Below, piece after piece: positions 17,003 to 26,575 of a DNA stretch of 59,720 nucleotides. Position 1 is the first letter of the stretch. Each line of letters starts with the position of its first letter. The DNA comes from Mesorhizobium sp. ORS 3359 (GTDB lineage Bacteria > Pseudomonadota > Alphaproteobacteria > Rhizobiales > Rhizobiaceae). The translations under genes were made by a program, and so were the position numbers. Below the pieces are notes generated by a model. It saw nothing but the letters and a program-made list of their open reading frames with translations, was not told the DNA's origin and searched no databases. The DNA lies in NCBI GenBank assembly GCA_000824845.1, contig CCNC01000014.1:1-59720 (forward strand), in the 5' to 3' direction.

Positions 17003-18103
17003 ATGACGGATCTCGGCCTCTATCGTCATCTCGACGAGATGGCGCCCTGGAACGACAGGCTGCAGGTGCTGGAAGTGATCGGCGTCAGCGACGAGGCGCC
17101 GCAGGTGAAGACGTTCACCTTCCGCTCCGACAATCAGACCTGGTTTCGCTACAAGCCCGGGCAGTTCGTGACGCTGGAATTGCCGACGGCCGACGGGCCG
17201 CTGATGCGCACCTACACGCTGTCGTCCTCGCCGTCGCGGCCATTCTCGATCGCGGTGACGGTGAAGGCGCAAGACGGCAGCGTCGGCACGCGCTGGATGT
17301 TCGACAATCTGAAGCCCGGCGTCCATGTGAAGGCCTACGGGCCGGCCGGCGATTTCTCGCTGCACAGCCATCCGGCGGCCAAATATCTGTTCATTTCGGC
17401 CGGATCCGGCGTCACGCCGATGATGTCGATGCTGCGCTGGCTGAACGACTGCGCGCCCTGGACCGATGTCGGCTTCGTCAACTGCGCGCGCCGGCCGGAA
17501 GAGATCATCTTCCGCAAGGAGCTCGAACTGCTCGGCAGCCGCATGCCCGGCCTGTCGCTCGGCTTCATGATCGAGGAGCGGTCGAGCCGCGAGGGCTGGT
17601 TCGGCCATATGGGCCGCATCGACGCGATCCGGCTGCCGCTTCTGGCACCCGATTTCCGCGAGCGGGAAATCTTCTGCTGCGGGCCCGACCCCTTCATGCG
17701 CGCCGTGCGGCAGATGCTGGAGGCAGCCGGCTTCGACATGAGCCGCTACCATCAGGAGAGCTTCGCCGCGCCAGCCGTGGAAGAAGTGCCGGCGCCATTC
17801 GCGATGCCGGCCGGCGACGACGCCGAGCCGCTCGCCGAGGCGGTGACGCCGGTCCGCTTTTCGCTTTCAAACGTCGATGCGGAATGCGTCGCCGGACAGA
17901 CCGTGCTGCAGACGGCGCGCGCTTCGGGCGTCAGGATCCCGGCGGCCTGCGAGTTCGGTCTCTGCGGAACCTGCAAGGTGAAAAAGGTCTCGGGCGAGGT
18001 CTCGATGAGCCACAATGGCGGCATTCTCGATCACGAGATCGATGACGGCTATATCCTGGCCTGCTGTTCGAGGCCATTGTCGGCCCTGGACATCGAGGCC
18101 TGA
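17003..18103 (+). CDS. gbcB: flavin/[2Fe-2S] reductase partner of the betaine demethylase
   Basis: 366-residue electron-transfer protein. The flavin domain carries LMRTYTLSSSPSR (about residues 69-81) and the NAD(P) domain carries FISAGSGVTPMMSMLRW. A C-terminal plant-type ferredoxin domain has ACEFGLCGTCKVKK and a later cysteine in ILACCS. This order (flavin, NAD, [2Fe-2S]) matches GbcB. ATG 17003 is chosen because TAAGGAG lies 9 nt upstream; ATG 16994 would touch that site. It passes electrons from NAD(P)H to the Rieske centre of the preceding oxygenase and should share its riboswitch-controlled transcript. Confidence 0.82.
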   Translation: MTDLGLYRHLDEMAPWNDRLQVLEVIGVSDEAPQVKTFTFRSDNQTWFRYKPGQFVTLELPTADGPLMRTYTLSSSPSRPFSIAVTVKAQDGSVGTRWMFDNLKPGVHVKAYGPAGDFSLHSHPAAKYLFISAGSGVTPMMSMLRWLNDCAPWTDVGFVNCARRPEEIIFRKELELLGSRMPGLSLGFMIEERSSREGWFGHMGRIDAIRLPLLAPDFREREIFCCGPDPFMRAVRQMLEAAGFDMSRYHQESFAAPAVEEVPAPFAMPAGDDAEPLAEAVTPVRFSLSNVDAECVAGQTVLQTARASGVRIPAACEFGLCGTCKVKKVSGEVSMSHNGGILDHEIDDGYILACCSRPLSALDIEA

Positions 18104-18160
18104 AGGCTTATCGGTCAAGGCGAAGACCGTTGCGGGACCACCCTCGCCGGGATCATGCTT

Positions 18161-18907
18161 CTAAACCCCGTAGCGCTCGGTGCGGATGATCCCCGCCGGG
18201 ACGCCGGCGCCAATCAGGGCGTCGGCGGCGGCCGAGACGAACGCGTTCGAGCCGCAGACATAGGCGAGCCTCGGCGCCTTGGGCAGGCGCTCGACGGCCT
18301 GCGCCATCATGCGGGCGTCGACGCGCCGGGAATAGTCGGAGGGGCGCCTCGCCGGCTCGCGGGTCAGCGTCAGCACCAGGTTGAATCCGTCAAGCCGGTC
18401 GTCCAGGCCGATCAGCTCGTCGCGAAAAATCACCTCGTCCCATATCCGAGCCGAAAACACCAGCGCGACGGGCACCGCCTTGTTGCGCAGCGCGCGATGG
18501 CGCACCATCGCCATCAGCGGCACGACACCGGAGCCGCCGCCGACCAGAAGGATCGGGCCGCCGTCGCTCTCCTGCCAGATGAAATGGCCGCCCAGCGGTC
18601 CGCGCAGCTCGATCTCGTCGCCGACGGCGGCCACGTCGTGAAAGAAGGGCGAGACCTCGCCGTCGTCGAGCCGCTCGATTGCCAGCTCGATACCACCGCC
18701 TGCTTCCGGCGCCGAGGCGATGGAATAGGAGCGGCGCGCCTGATAGCCGTCCGGGGCCGTCAGCCTGATGTCGACATGCTGTCCGGCAAGGTGAGCAAAA
18801 GGCCGCGACGGCTGGAACCAGAAGCTGGTGACGCGCGGCGTGCGCTTTTCGATGCGGGTGATCGTGGCTGCCTGCCAGGGCGATTGCGGCGACGGCTCGG
18901 CGCTCAT
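18161..18907 (-). CDS. ferredoxin reductase-type FAD/NAD(P) oxidoreductase
   Basis: 248-residue reductase with an FAD-binding barrel (motif RRSYSIAS) and a nucleotide domain (LLVGGGSGVVPLMAM), ending in the short aromatic tail RTERYGV. It has no iron-sulfur domain of its own, unlike the convergent reductase just upstream. It follows the sulfite-oxidase-like gene by 39 nt on the same strand, a pairing that recurs in proteobacteria. It probably exchanges electrons between NAD(P)H and that molybdoenzyme or a small carrier. The physiological donor is not known. Confidence 0.85.
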   Translation of the reverse strand: MSAEPSPQSPWQAATITRIEKRTPRVTSFWFQPSRPFAHLAGQHVDIRLTAPDGYQARRSYSIASAPEAGGGIELAIERLDDGEVSPFFHDVAAVGDEIELRGPLGGHFIWQESDGGPILLVGGGSGVVPLMAMVRHRALRNKAVPVALVFSARIWDEVIFRDELIGLDDRLDGFNLVLTLTREPARRPSDYSRRVDARMMAQAVERLPKAPRLAYVCGSNAFVSAAADALIGAGVPAGIIRTERYGV

Positions 18908-18946
18908 TGATCACCCCTCACGGAATCGCCCCTCACGGGTCGCCCC

Positions 18947-19558
18947 TTATGGATCGCTTGAATAGCGCTGCTCGCGCCAGGGGTCGCCATACATGTGATA
19001 GCCGCGAAGCTCCCAGAAGCCCGGTTCGTCGCGCTCGGTGAACTGCAGCCCGTTCACCCATTTGGCCGACTTCCAGAAATAGAGGTGCGGCACCAATAGC
19101 CGTGCCGGCCCGCCATGATCCGGCGTGATCGGCTTGCCTTCATAGAGCAGCGCCACCATCGCCTTGCCGGTGACGAGGTCCTTGGTCGGCACATTGGTGG
19201 AATAGCCGTCAAAGGACAGAGCCAGCGTGTAGGCCGTCGGCGGCTCGATGCCGGCGTCGGCGAGGATGTCGTCGATCATGACGCCCTGCCAGGGCGTGTT
19301 GAATTTTGTCCAGGCCGTTACGCAATGGATGTCGCGCGTCATCTTGCTTTGCGGCAAGGCGTTGAACTCGGCCCAGTTCCATTTCTTGATCGGCTTGGGT
19401 CCCTGCTTGAGGGTGAAAGACCAATCCTCCGTGCGCACGCGCGGCGTCGGCCCGGCCGAAAGCACGGGAAAACCCTGCTCCAGATACTGGCCGGGCGGAA
19501 TGCGCGCATCGGTGTCGGAAGGGGGACGCCGTCCGGAAAAGAAGCCGCGCGTGACCAT
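18947..19558 (-). CDS. sulfite oxidase-like molybdopterin oxidoreductase
   Basis: About 203 residues with the sulfite-oxidase/YedY molybdopterin fold. The conserved cysteine that ligates molybdenum is in IHCVTAWTKF. Other family marks are PDHGGPARLLVPHLYFWKSA and KWVNGLQF. The start at 19558 (MVTRGFFSGRR) has GAGGGA 7 nt upstream; ATG 19573 is an alternative. The open frame continues upstream over the end of degP but is not coding there. No twin-arginine signal is visible, so it is probably cytoplasmic, unlike MsrP/YedY. Confidence 0.83.
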   Translation of the reverse strand: MVTRGFFSGRRPPSDTDARIPPGQYLEQGFPVLSAGPTPRVRTEDWSFTLKQGPKPIKKWNWAEFNALPQSKMTRDIHCVTAWTKFNTPWQGVMIDDILADAGIEPPTAYTLALSFDGYSTNVPTKDLVTGKAMVALLYEGKPITPDHGGPARLLVPHLYFWKSAKWVNGLQFTERDEPGFWELRGYHMYGDPWREQRYSSDP

Positions 19559-19682
19559 CAAGACATCCCTCATGCCGGATTTGATCGACCGTAGGGAGTG
19601 TTCTCGAATACGCCTCGGGCGGCAACAGAAATCTTGAGGCAGAGCCCGCCGGAGATACCGGCAGGCCCTGTCAAAGCGCTTC

Positions 19683-21227
19683 TCAGCCGGCGGCGAAAGG
19701 CACGGCAACGAAGATCTGCGCATCGCCGCGATCGACAAGCAACAGCACCGACTTCTTGCCCGACTTGGCTGCCTCGGCGATCGCCTGATTGGCCTGCCTG
19801 GCCGTCCTTACCGGCGTTTGGTCAACACCGACGATGACATCGCCCGGCTGGATGCCGGCGGCCGAAGCCGCCTTGTCCGGATTGACCCGCTCGACCACCG
19901 CGCCGTGCTGGTTGCCGGCAAGGTTGAGCTGGTCGCGGATATCGGGCGTGAGATCGGTCAGGCCGAGGCCGAGCGAGGGAACGCGCAAGCCCTGTTCGGC
20001 CGACGGGCCGCGGCCTTCATTGCCGTTCGACGCCGTCTTCTGATCTTCGGCGTTGCGGCCGACATCGGCGGAGATCTGCATCGCCCTGCCCTTGCGCCAG
20101 ATGTTGACGGTTTCCTTGGCGCCGGGCGACACGTCGGCGACGGCGCGCGACAGGTCCTTGGGATCCTTGATCTCCTGGCCGCCGAAGCCGGTGATGACAT
20201 CGCCGGTCTCGATGCCGGCCTTGGCTGCCGGCGACCCGTCGGTGACCTGGGAAACCAGCGCGCCGCCCGGATGGTCGAGGCCGATGGCGCTGGCGACATC
20301 CGGCGTGACCGGCTGGATCTGCACACCGAGATAGCCGTATTCGATGTCGCCGCCCTTCATCAGCTTGGCGACGACCTTCTGCGCCTGGTCCGACGGGATG
20401 GCAAAGCCGACGCCGACGCTGCCGCCATTGGGCGAATAGATGGCGGTGTTGATGCCGATGACATTGCCGTTGACGTCGACCAGCGGACCGCCGGAATTGC
20501 CATGGTTGATCGGCGCGTCGATCTGGATGAAGTCGTCGAACGGCCCGCTATGCAGGTCGCGGCCGCGCGCCGAGACGATGCCGGCGGTGACGGTGGTGCC
20601 GATGCCGAACGGATTGCCGATCGCCAGCACCTGGTCGCCGGTCATCAGCTTGCTGGAATCGCCCCATTTGACGGTCGGCAGCGGCTTGTCGGCCTTGATC
20701 TTCAGCACTGCGAGATCGTTCTTGGCGTCATGGCCGACGAGCTTGGCGGGAAGCTCGGTGCCGTCGTCGAGCGTCACCTTGATCGAGCTCGCGCCATCGA
20801 TGACGTGATTGTTGGTGACGATGGTGCCGTCGGCGCCGACGATGAAGCCGGAGCCGAGTGCCTCGGCGCGCTGCCCTTGCTGCTGCGGCGGCGTGCGCGG
20901 CATCGGCATGCCCTGGTCACCGAAGAACTGCTGGAAGAACTGGTCGAATGGCACATTGCCGCCGAGGGGCGAACCGTCATCGCCCACCTGTGGCTGCGCC
21001 TTCATGATCGAGGTGATGGTGACGACCGCCGGCTTGGTGACGGCGATGACCGGGGCGAAGGAGCCGTTCGGGGCCGTGATGCCGGCGACCGGGGTCTGGG
21101 TCGTCGCGGCCACGGTGCTCAGGCCGGAATTGTTCTGGGCAAAGGAGACGACGACGGGGGAAATGATCAGCGCAGCGCCCAGCAGGGCGGCGACGCGATG
21201 TCTGCGAAGAATGCTTGATGGTGACAT
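19683..21227 (-). CDS. degP: Do/DegP-family periplasmic serine protease
   Basis: 514-residue HtrA protein for envelope protein quality control. An N-terminal signal peptide (VAALLGAALIISPVVVSFAQ) is followed by the trypsin-like domain with His141 (TNNHVIDGA), Asp171 (KNDLAVLKI) and Ser245 (GNSGGPL). Two PDZ domains follow (GYLGVQIQPVTPDVASAIGL, and the C-terminal GVDQTPVRTARQANQAI region). Full length for the family, with the triad intact. The gene stands alone, with a 186-nt gap upstream. Confidence 0.93.
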   Translation of the reverse strand: MSPSSILRRHRVAALLGAALIISPVVVSFAQNNSGLSTVAATTQTPVAGITAPNGSFAPVIAVTKPAVVTITSIMKAQPQVGDDGSPLGGNVPFDQFFQQFFGDQGMPMPRTPPQQQGQRAEALGSGFIVGADGTIVTNNHVIDGASSIKVTLDDGTELPAKLVGHDAKNDLAVLKIKADKPLPTVKWGDSSKLMTGDQVLAIGNPFGIGTTVTAGIVSARGRDLHSGPFDDFIQIDAPINHGNSGGPLVDVNGNVIGINTAIYSPNGGSVGVGFAIPSDQAQKVVAKLMKGGDIEYGYLGVQIQPVTPDVASAIGLDHPGGALVSQVTDGSPAAKAGIETGDVITGFGGQEIKDPKDLSRAVADVSPGAKETVNIWRKGRAMQISADVGRNAEDQKTASNGNEGRGPSAEQGLRVPSLGLGLTDLTPDIRDQLNLAGNQHGAVVERVNPDKAASAAGIQPGDVIVGVDQTPVRTARQANQAIAEAAKSGKKSVLLLVDRGDAQIFVAVPFAAG

Positions 21228-21413
21228 GGTCGTTCTGTCCGGGCGAGAGTTGATCCGGCGTCGCGGGCGCTCCCACGGGGTCGTCCGTCGACGTGCCGAT
21301 GGCCGGATCTGCCTGTCTCGCCGTGCATGGCAGCCGGCCGTCTCGACAGACAGTCATCTAGGTCGCCGAATGGCCCGAATTAGGGTTTTGAGGTGACCTT
21401 ACAAAGATTTAAT

Positions 21414-22172
21414 TCAGAGGCCGCTCACGAAGCGCTCGCGCCGGCGCAGGTAGGACGAGGCCATTGCGCGCATGCGGGCGGCATCGAAACTCGGGCCGTG
21501 GCCGCCATGGCCGATGCGGATCGGAAGGTCGAGCAGGCGCTGCATGGTGCGACAATAGGCCGTGCGGTCGGAATCCGGCAGATCGTCGATCAGCATGCCG
21601 TCATAGATGGCGTCGCCGGCAAAGAATAGGCCGTCGGCCTCGTCGAAGAGCGCGATAGAGTCCGGCGAATGCCCGGGCAGGTGCAGCACACGGAACTTCC
21701 GGTCACCGAGATCGACGACGTCGCTCTCGTCGAGCGCGCGGGTCAGCGGCGCGGAAGGAATGCGATAGTCGGCCGCCCTCCAGTCCGGCGCCGGCAGTTT
21801 CGAGACGGCACCGTCGAGGTTGTGGAACATGTAGGCGTAGGTGACGGCATCATCCATGCCGTCGAACTGCGCCGCGCTCATCTTCGGCCCCATGCGCAGC
21901 GGGAATTCGTGCAGCGAGCCGACATGGTCGAGATGGATGTGGGTGGCGACGACGATGAGCGGCTTGCCGGCCGGCGTGTCGATCTCGGGCGCCAGCGGAC
22001 GGATGCCCATGCCGGTGTCGACCAGGAGGTCGGCGTCGCGGCCCTTCAAATGCCAGATGTTGGCGCGCACGAAATCATGCACGAAGGGCTCGGTCAGCAT
22101 CGTCGTGGCGGCATCGACTTTCGCCTTGCCGAACCAGTCACCAACCTCAAGCTCGGGCATCGGACCGCCCAT
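21414..22172 (-). CDS. MBL-fold metallo-hydrolase
   Basis: 252-residue metallo-beta-lactamase-fold protein. The metal motif HxHxDH is visible as THIHLDHVGS, with later ligands in LPGHSPDSIALFDEADG and a C-terminal RIGHGGHGP. It is probably a hydrolase of glyoxalase II or related type; no substrate can be named. Its ATG overlaps the stop of the phosphofructokinase gene (TGATG), so translation is coupled to a glycolytic enzyme. Confidence 0.88.
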   Translation of the reverse strand: MGGPMPELEVGDWFGKAKVDAATTMLTEPFVHDFVRANIWHLKGRDADLLVDTGMGIRPLAPEIDTPAGKPLIVVATHIHLDHVGSLHEFPLRMGPKMSAAQFDGMDDAVTYAYMFHNLDGAVSKLPAPDWRAADYRIPSAPLTRALDESDVVDLGDRKFRVLHLPGHSPDSIALFDEADGLFFAGDAIYDGMLIDDLPDSDRTAYCRTMQRLLDLPIRIGHGGHGPSFDAARMRAMASSYLRRRERFVSGL

Positions 22173-23338
22173 CAGACAAACGGCTTCCCGACCTTGTATT
22201 TTTCCGGCACCAGCCGCTTCAGATAGGCGATGCCGGCTTCCGAAAGCTGGTTGGCGTCCGGCTGCATGAAATCGTCGGGCATATGGCGGGTCTTGCCGGC
22301 CACCGCCTTCAGCGGCACCTTCTTCAGCACGGTCTTCGACCCATCATACTGGATCGCAACCGAACCGCCGCCTTCCCCTGCGACGGCGACCGCGAAGGCG
22401 CCGGCGTCGAAGGCCTCCTGGGCGTCGACGGCGCTGATGGCGCCGACATAGCCGCGCGGCATGTAGCCTAAAGCATCGACGCGTGCGCGCTTGCCGGGCA
22501 GGCCTTCGGCCAAGGCCCGTTCCAGCGCCGCCGGCAGGTCGCTGCCCGACAGCTTGACGTTGCCGTGCTGGTCGCGCTCGAGCTTCTCCGGCGGCACCAG
22601 GCTTTCGACAAGCGCCTTGCCATCGGCGGTGCTGACGCCCTCCGAGACGGCGACGATGCAGCGCTTGTGGCGATCCAGCTTCTCGCGCACCTCATCGATG
22701 AAGCGCTTGGCCGAGAAGGCGCGCTCCGGCACATAGACCAGATGCGGGCCGCTGTCGGGATCGAGCTGCCAGGCGGCCGCGGCGGCGGTGAGGAAGCCGG
22801 CATGGCGGCCCATGACGATACCGACATAGATGCCGGGCAGCGCGCGGAAATCGAGATCGACGGAGAGAAAGGCGCCGGCGACGAACTCGGCCGCCGAGAT
22901 GAAGCCCGGCGTGTGGTCGTTCTCCTCGAGGTCGTTGTCGATGGTCTTGGGCGCATGGACGAAGGCGATCGAACCGCCGGCGGCATCGGTCAGGATCTGC
23001 TGCGTGCCCGAAGTGTCGTTGCCGCCGATATAGATGAAGGCGTCGGCGCCGACCTTCTTCAGGCCGTTGAGGACGACCTCGCAATAGGCTGCGTCCGGCT
23101 TGTCGCGAGTCGAGCCAAGTGCGGCGCTCGGCGTGCCGGCGATCAGCCGCAGCCGATCCTCGGGGATGGCGGAGAGATCGACATAGTTGCCGTCGCGGAT
23201 GCCGCGCACGCCGTGGATCGAGCCCAGCACCCTGGCGCCGGGATGGCGCTTGCGGATTTCCAGCGTGGCGCCGACGACCGTCTGGTTGATGACGGCGGTC
23301 GGGCCGCCGCCCTGCGCGATGACGAAGGTTCCAGCCAT
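22172..23338 (-). CDS. pfp: 6-phosphofructokinase, probably PPi-dependent
   Basis: 388-residue PFK of the PfkA superfamily, converting fructose-6-phosphate to fructose-1,6-bisphosphate. The motif IGGNDTSG replaces the GGDG of ATP-dependent enzymes, and PKTIDNDL carries the lysine typical of pyrophosphate-dependent forms. MGRHAGFLTAA is the sugar-phosphate site. ATG 23338 (MAGTFVIAQGGGP) is preferred with GGGAGAG upstream; an earlier in-frame start at 23392 lacks support. PPi use is inferred from motifs. The MBL hydrolase is coupled downstream. Confidence 0.87.
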   Translation of the reverse strand: MAGTFVIAQGGGPTAVINQTVVGATLEIRKRHPGARVLGSIHGVRGIRDGNYVDLSAIPEDRLRLIAGTPSAALGSTRDKPDAAYCEVVLNGLKKVGADAFIYIGGNDTSGTQQILTDAAGGSIAFVHAPKTIDNDLEENDHTPGFISAAEFVAGAFLSVDLDFRALPGIYVGIVMGRHAGFLTAAAAAWQLDPDSGPHLVYVPERAFSAKRFIDEVREKLDRHKRCIVAVSEGVSTADGKALVESLVPPEKLERDQHGNVKLSGSDLPAALERALAEGLPGKRARVDALGYMPRGYVGAISAVDAQEAFDAGAFAVAVAGEGGGSVAIQYDGSKTVLKKVPLKAVAGKTRHMPDDFMQPDANQLSEAGIAYLKRLVPEKYKVGKPFV

Positions 23339-23417
23339 GTTTTCTCTCCCGAAGCGAAGGTTTTCAGGGCACCTTCGCCTGTCTTGCGGCATCGCGCAAC
23401 GGAAGAGTGGGACCCGA

Positions 23418-24188
23418 TCAGACCACGACGACCGGGTTCTTCTTGGAGACGCGGCTGTAGAGGTCGATAATGTCCTGGTTGATCAGGCGCACGCAGCCCG
23501 ATGACATCGCCTGGCCGATGCTCCACCATTCGGGCGAACCGTGGATGCGGTAGCCGGTGTCCTTGCCGTTCTGGTAGATGTAGAGCGCCCGCGCCCCGAG
23601 CGGATTGGTGAGGCCGCCGGGCTGGCCGCCCTGCCATTTCACCAGTTCTGGCTTGCGCTGGATCATTTCCGGCGGCGGCGTCCAGACCGGCCATTCGCGG
23701 CCATATTGGATGTTGGCGCGGCCCGACCAGCGGAAACCATCCTTGCCGATGCCGACGCCGTAGCGGATGGCGTCGCCGCCCGGCTGTACCAGATAGAGCA
23801 TGCGCTCCTGGAGGTGGACGACGATGGTCCCGGGCGCCTCGCCGGTCTTGTCGACGACGATCTGGCGGCGGAACTGCGGCTTGACCTTCTGCCACGGCAC
23901 CGCCGGCACCTCGAAACCGCCATCGGTGAGCGAGGCGTACATCACATCGGGGCCGGTGATGTTCTTGTCGACGCTGATCGCCGGGCGCATGGGCGGCACG
24001 GAGCCGGTGACGGTGTTGTCGAGCTGCATCTGCGGCAGGTCGAGCGTGTCGGTGGTGCTGCAGCCGGCGACGCCCAGCAGCGCCATGGCGCCGGCGCCGG
24101 AAAGCAAGGCGCGGCGGGAAAGGAGAATTTCGGTATCGATTGCGGCGCCGTTGGAAAGCGGCGTCAGACTTTGCGGCAACTCGCGCAT
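23418..24188 (-). CDS. L,D-transpeptidase (YkuD domain) lipoprotein
   Basis: About 256 residues. The N-terminus has SRRALLSGAGAMALLGVAGC, a hydrophobic export signal with a lipobox (VAGC, Cys43) and a twin-arginine-like start. The YkuD domain has the catalytic pattern YRIHGSPEWWSIGQ followed by SSGCVRLINQD, with Cys nucleophile. It should form 3-3 cross-links in peptidoglycan or attach proteins to it, a major cross-link mode in Rhizobiales. The start at 24188 is chosen over 24242 to begin nearer the signal. Confidence 0.88.
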   Translation of the reverse strand: MRELPQSLTPLSNGAAIDTEILLSRRALLSGAGAMALLGVAGCSTTDTLDLPQMQLDNTVTGSVPPMRPAISVDKNITGPDVMYASLTDGGFEVPAVPWQKVKPQFRRQIVVDKTGEAPGTIVVHLQERMLYLVQPGGDAIRYGVGIGKDGFRWSGRANIQYGREWPVWTPPPEMIQRKPELVKWQGGQPGGLTNPLGARALYIYQNGKDTGYRIHGSPEWWSIGQAMSSGCVRLINQDIIDLYSRVSKKNPVVVV

Positions 24189-24431
24189 ACACCAAACCCT
24201 ACGCTGCCGGCGGGAAGCACGGTCCGGCCGGATCGCAAGCATTTTCGCCAGTCATGGTTGAAAAAAGGTGAAAGAATGGAGGCGGAGCTTAACCCTAGCG
24301 AATCGTTGCGGCGGCGATGGGGCTACTGGTCGAGGCGCCGAAGATTTTCGCTGAAGATTTTTCCGGCGGTCCCTTTACATTCCCGACGACCCCAGGATTT
24401 ATCCTTTTCTTTGCGCTCAAGGAGCAGGGAA

Positions 24432-25055
24432 ATGTCCTTCGAAAACTGGGCTGCCTTCGCCGCCGCCTCTTCCATCCTTCTCGTCATTCCGGGCCCGACG
24501 ATCCTTTTGGTCGTTTCCTATGCGCTGGGGCAGGGCTGGCGCACCGCGCTGCCGATGGCGGTGGGCGTGGCACTTGGCGACTTCACCGCCATGACGCTTT
24601 CGATGCTCGGCATCGGCGCGCTGCTCGCGGCTTCGGCCACCGTGTTCACGATCTTGAAGGTGATCGGCGCCGGCTACCTCATCTATCTCGGCATAAAACT
24701 GTTCCGCGCCGGTGACGCGCTGAAGGCCGAGCCGCGCACCGACGCGGTTTCAGCGGCAAGGATGATGGCGCATGCCTGGCTCGTGACGGCGCTGAACCCG
24801 AAGAGCATCACCTTCTTCGTCGCCTTCCTGCCGCAGTTCCTCGACCGGCATGCCGACTTCTGGACGCAGATGCTGATCTTCGAGACGACCTTCCTGACCT
24901 TGGCCTTCGCCAATGCCTTCGGCTACGCGCTGGTCGCATCGAGGGCGCGCGCCATCGTGCGCAACCCGAAGGCCATCCGCATCTTCAACCGCACCGGCGG
25001 CACGCTGCTGGTCGGCGCCGGCATCGCCACGGTGGCGATGCGGTCGGGGAATTGA
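24432..25055 (+). CDS. LysE family translocator
   Basis: 207-residue membrane protein of the LysE/RhtB amino-acid exporter family with about six hydrophobic segments. Family marks are FAAASSILLVIPGPTILLVV near the N-terminus, YLIYLGIKLFRAG after the third helix and WLVTALNPKSITFFVAFLPQ in the middle. The start at 24432 follows GGAGCAGGGA, and the signature segment begins directly after it. The exported compound, an amino acid or a homoserine-lactone-like molecule, is not predictable. Confidence 0.9.
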   Translation: MSFENWAAFAAASSILLVIPGPTILLVVSYALGQGWRTALPMAVGVALGDFTAMTLSMLGIGALLAASATVFTILKVIGAGYLIYLGIKLFRAGDALKAEPRTDAVSAARMMAHAWLVTALNPKSITFFVAFLPQFLDRHADFWTQMLIFETTFLTLAFANAFGYALVASRARAIVRNPKAIRIFNRTGGTLLVGAGIATVAMRSGN

Positions 25056-25170
25056 GTCAGCGCATAGCCCGGCAGGCCCGAGGGACTATCGACACGAGTT
25101 GGCGGCTTGGATGGCGATGCTTTAGGATCGAGCTCCAAACAGCAAACTCGCGATCGTCGAAGGACACCCC

Positions 25171-26493
25171 ATGGTGATGAAGGACGCATTCGGCCTGGCT
25201 TACTCGGGCGCGACCGAAGCCGGGTTTTCATCCTACGCCCGCGCCGTGCACGAGCTGCAATGCTTCATCGGCGATCCGGTCGGCTCCGCCGATCGCGCGA
25301 TCGCCGAGGATCCCGGTTTCGTCATGGCGCATGTGTTCAAGGGCTATCTCTTCGGCCTCGCCACCGAGCGCGAGGCAACGCTCGTGGCCAGAGCATGCCA
25401 CGAGGCGGCCTTGCCGCTCGCCGCCACGGCGCGCGAGCGGGCGCATGTCGCGGCCCTCGGCCATCTTGCCTGGGGGCGCTGGCATGAAGCCTCCCGCATC
25501 CTCGAGGATGTCGCCATCGACCATCCGCTCGATCTCGTGGCGCTGCTGACCGGGCATCAGATTGATTTCTTCACCGGCAATGCCCGCATGCTGCGCGACC
25601 GCATCGGCCGCGCCCTGCCAGCCTGGCGAAGCGACATGCCCGGCTATCATGCGGTTCTCGGCATGCAGGCCTTCGGGCTCGAGGAGATGGGCGATTATGC
25701 CCGCGCCGAACGGCTTGGCCGCACGGCTGTCGAGATCGAGCCGCGCGACGGCTGGGCGCAGCACGCCGTCGCCCATGTCATGGAGATGCAGAGCCGGCAA
25801 AAAGACGGCATCGCGTGGATGCGCGCCAATCCCGACGCCTGGACCAGGGAAAGCTTCCTCAAGGTGCACAATTGGTGGCATCTGGCGCTGTTCCACTACG
25901 ACCTCGGCGAGGTCGCCGAGGTGCTGGCGCTCTATGACGGCCCGATCTATGGCGAGGCATCGACGATGGCGCTCAACATGGTCGATGCCTCGGCAATCCT
26001 GTGGCGGCTGCGCCTCGGCGGCGTCGATGTCGGCGGCCGCTGGACGGCTCTGGCCGACAACTGGCACAAGGCCGGCGGCGGCAATTATGCCTTCAACGAC
26101 GCGCATGCGATGATGGCCTTTGTCGGCGCCGGGCTGGAGGCGCCGGCGAAGACGCTGCTCAAGGCGCAGCGCGAAGCGATGCGCGGCAGCGACGACAATG
26201 CCGCCTTCACGCGCGATGTTGGGCACCCGCTGACGCTTGCGATCAAGGCCTTCGGCGAGGGCCGCTACGATGAGGCCGTGCGCCTGATCCGGCCGATCCG
26301 CTCGATCGCCCACCGCTTCGGCGGCTCCCATGCACAGCGCGACGTGATCGACCTGACGCTGATCGAGGCCGCGTTGCGCGCCGGCGATCAGGCGCTGGCA
26401 CGGGCGCTGGCCGCCGAGCGTCAGCTCGCGCGGCCCGACAGTCCGCTGTCGGCGTTGTTCCTTCGGCGGGCATCCGATTTGTCTGAGAATTGA
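25171..26493 (+). CDS. TPR-repeat protein of the TTC38 family
   Basis: 440-residue cytoplasmic alpha-helical protein without signal or membrane segment. Helical-pair repeats run throughout, for example ADRAIAEDPGFVMAHVFKGY and YARAERLGRTAVEIEPRDGW. Histidine-rich motifs HAVAHVMEMQ and VHNWWHLALFHYDLG are characteristic of TTC38-like proteins. The family has no established bacterial function. The gene stands between LysE and xylB with its own spacing and no evident operon partner. Confidence 0.82.
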   Translation: MVMKDAFGLAYSGATEAGFSSYARAVHELQCFIGDPVGSADRAIAEDPGFVMAHVFKGYLFGLATEREATLVARACHEAALPLAATARERAHVAALGHLAWGRWHEASRILEDVAIDHPLDLVALLTGHQIDFFTGNARMLRDRIGRALPAWRSDMPGYHAVLGMQAFGLEEMGDYARAERLGRTAVEIEPRDGWAQHAVAHVMEMQSRQKDGIAWMRANPDAWTRESFLKVHNWWHLALFHYDLGEVAEVLALYDGPIYGEASTMALNMVDASAILWRLRLGGVDVGGRWTALADNWHKAGGGNYAFNDAHAMMAFVGAGLEAPAKTLLKAQREAMRGSDDNAAFTRDVGHPLTLAIKAFGEGRYDEAVRLIRPIRSIAHRFGGSHAQRDVIDLTLIEAALRAGDQALARALAAERQLARPDSPLSALFLRRASDLSEN

Positions 26494-26575
26494 CCCGAAG
26501 CGGATCTTGCCCTAAAAACTGGCCAAGCCAGATTTTTTCGAGATCCGAAAAAATTAATGGCAGTGGGAGGAAATC

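Noticed and set aside
18161..18907. Third component of the betaine demethylase system
   Set aside because: It is on the opposite strand, already has a natural partner (the sulfite-oxidase-like gene 39 nt upstream), and the GbcB-like reductase supplies all needed cofactors.
19673..19681. AAAGCGCTT, resembling the agl operator, near the 3' end of degP
   Set aside because: It lacks the symmetric flank, lies downstream of two genes and has no promoter to control. The similar word at positions 19-28 is likewise isolated.
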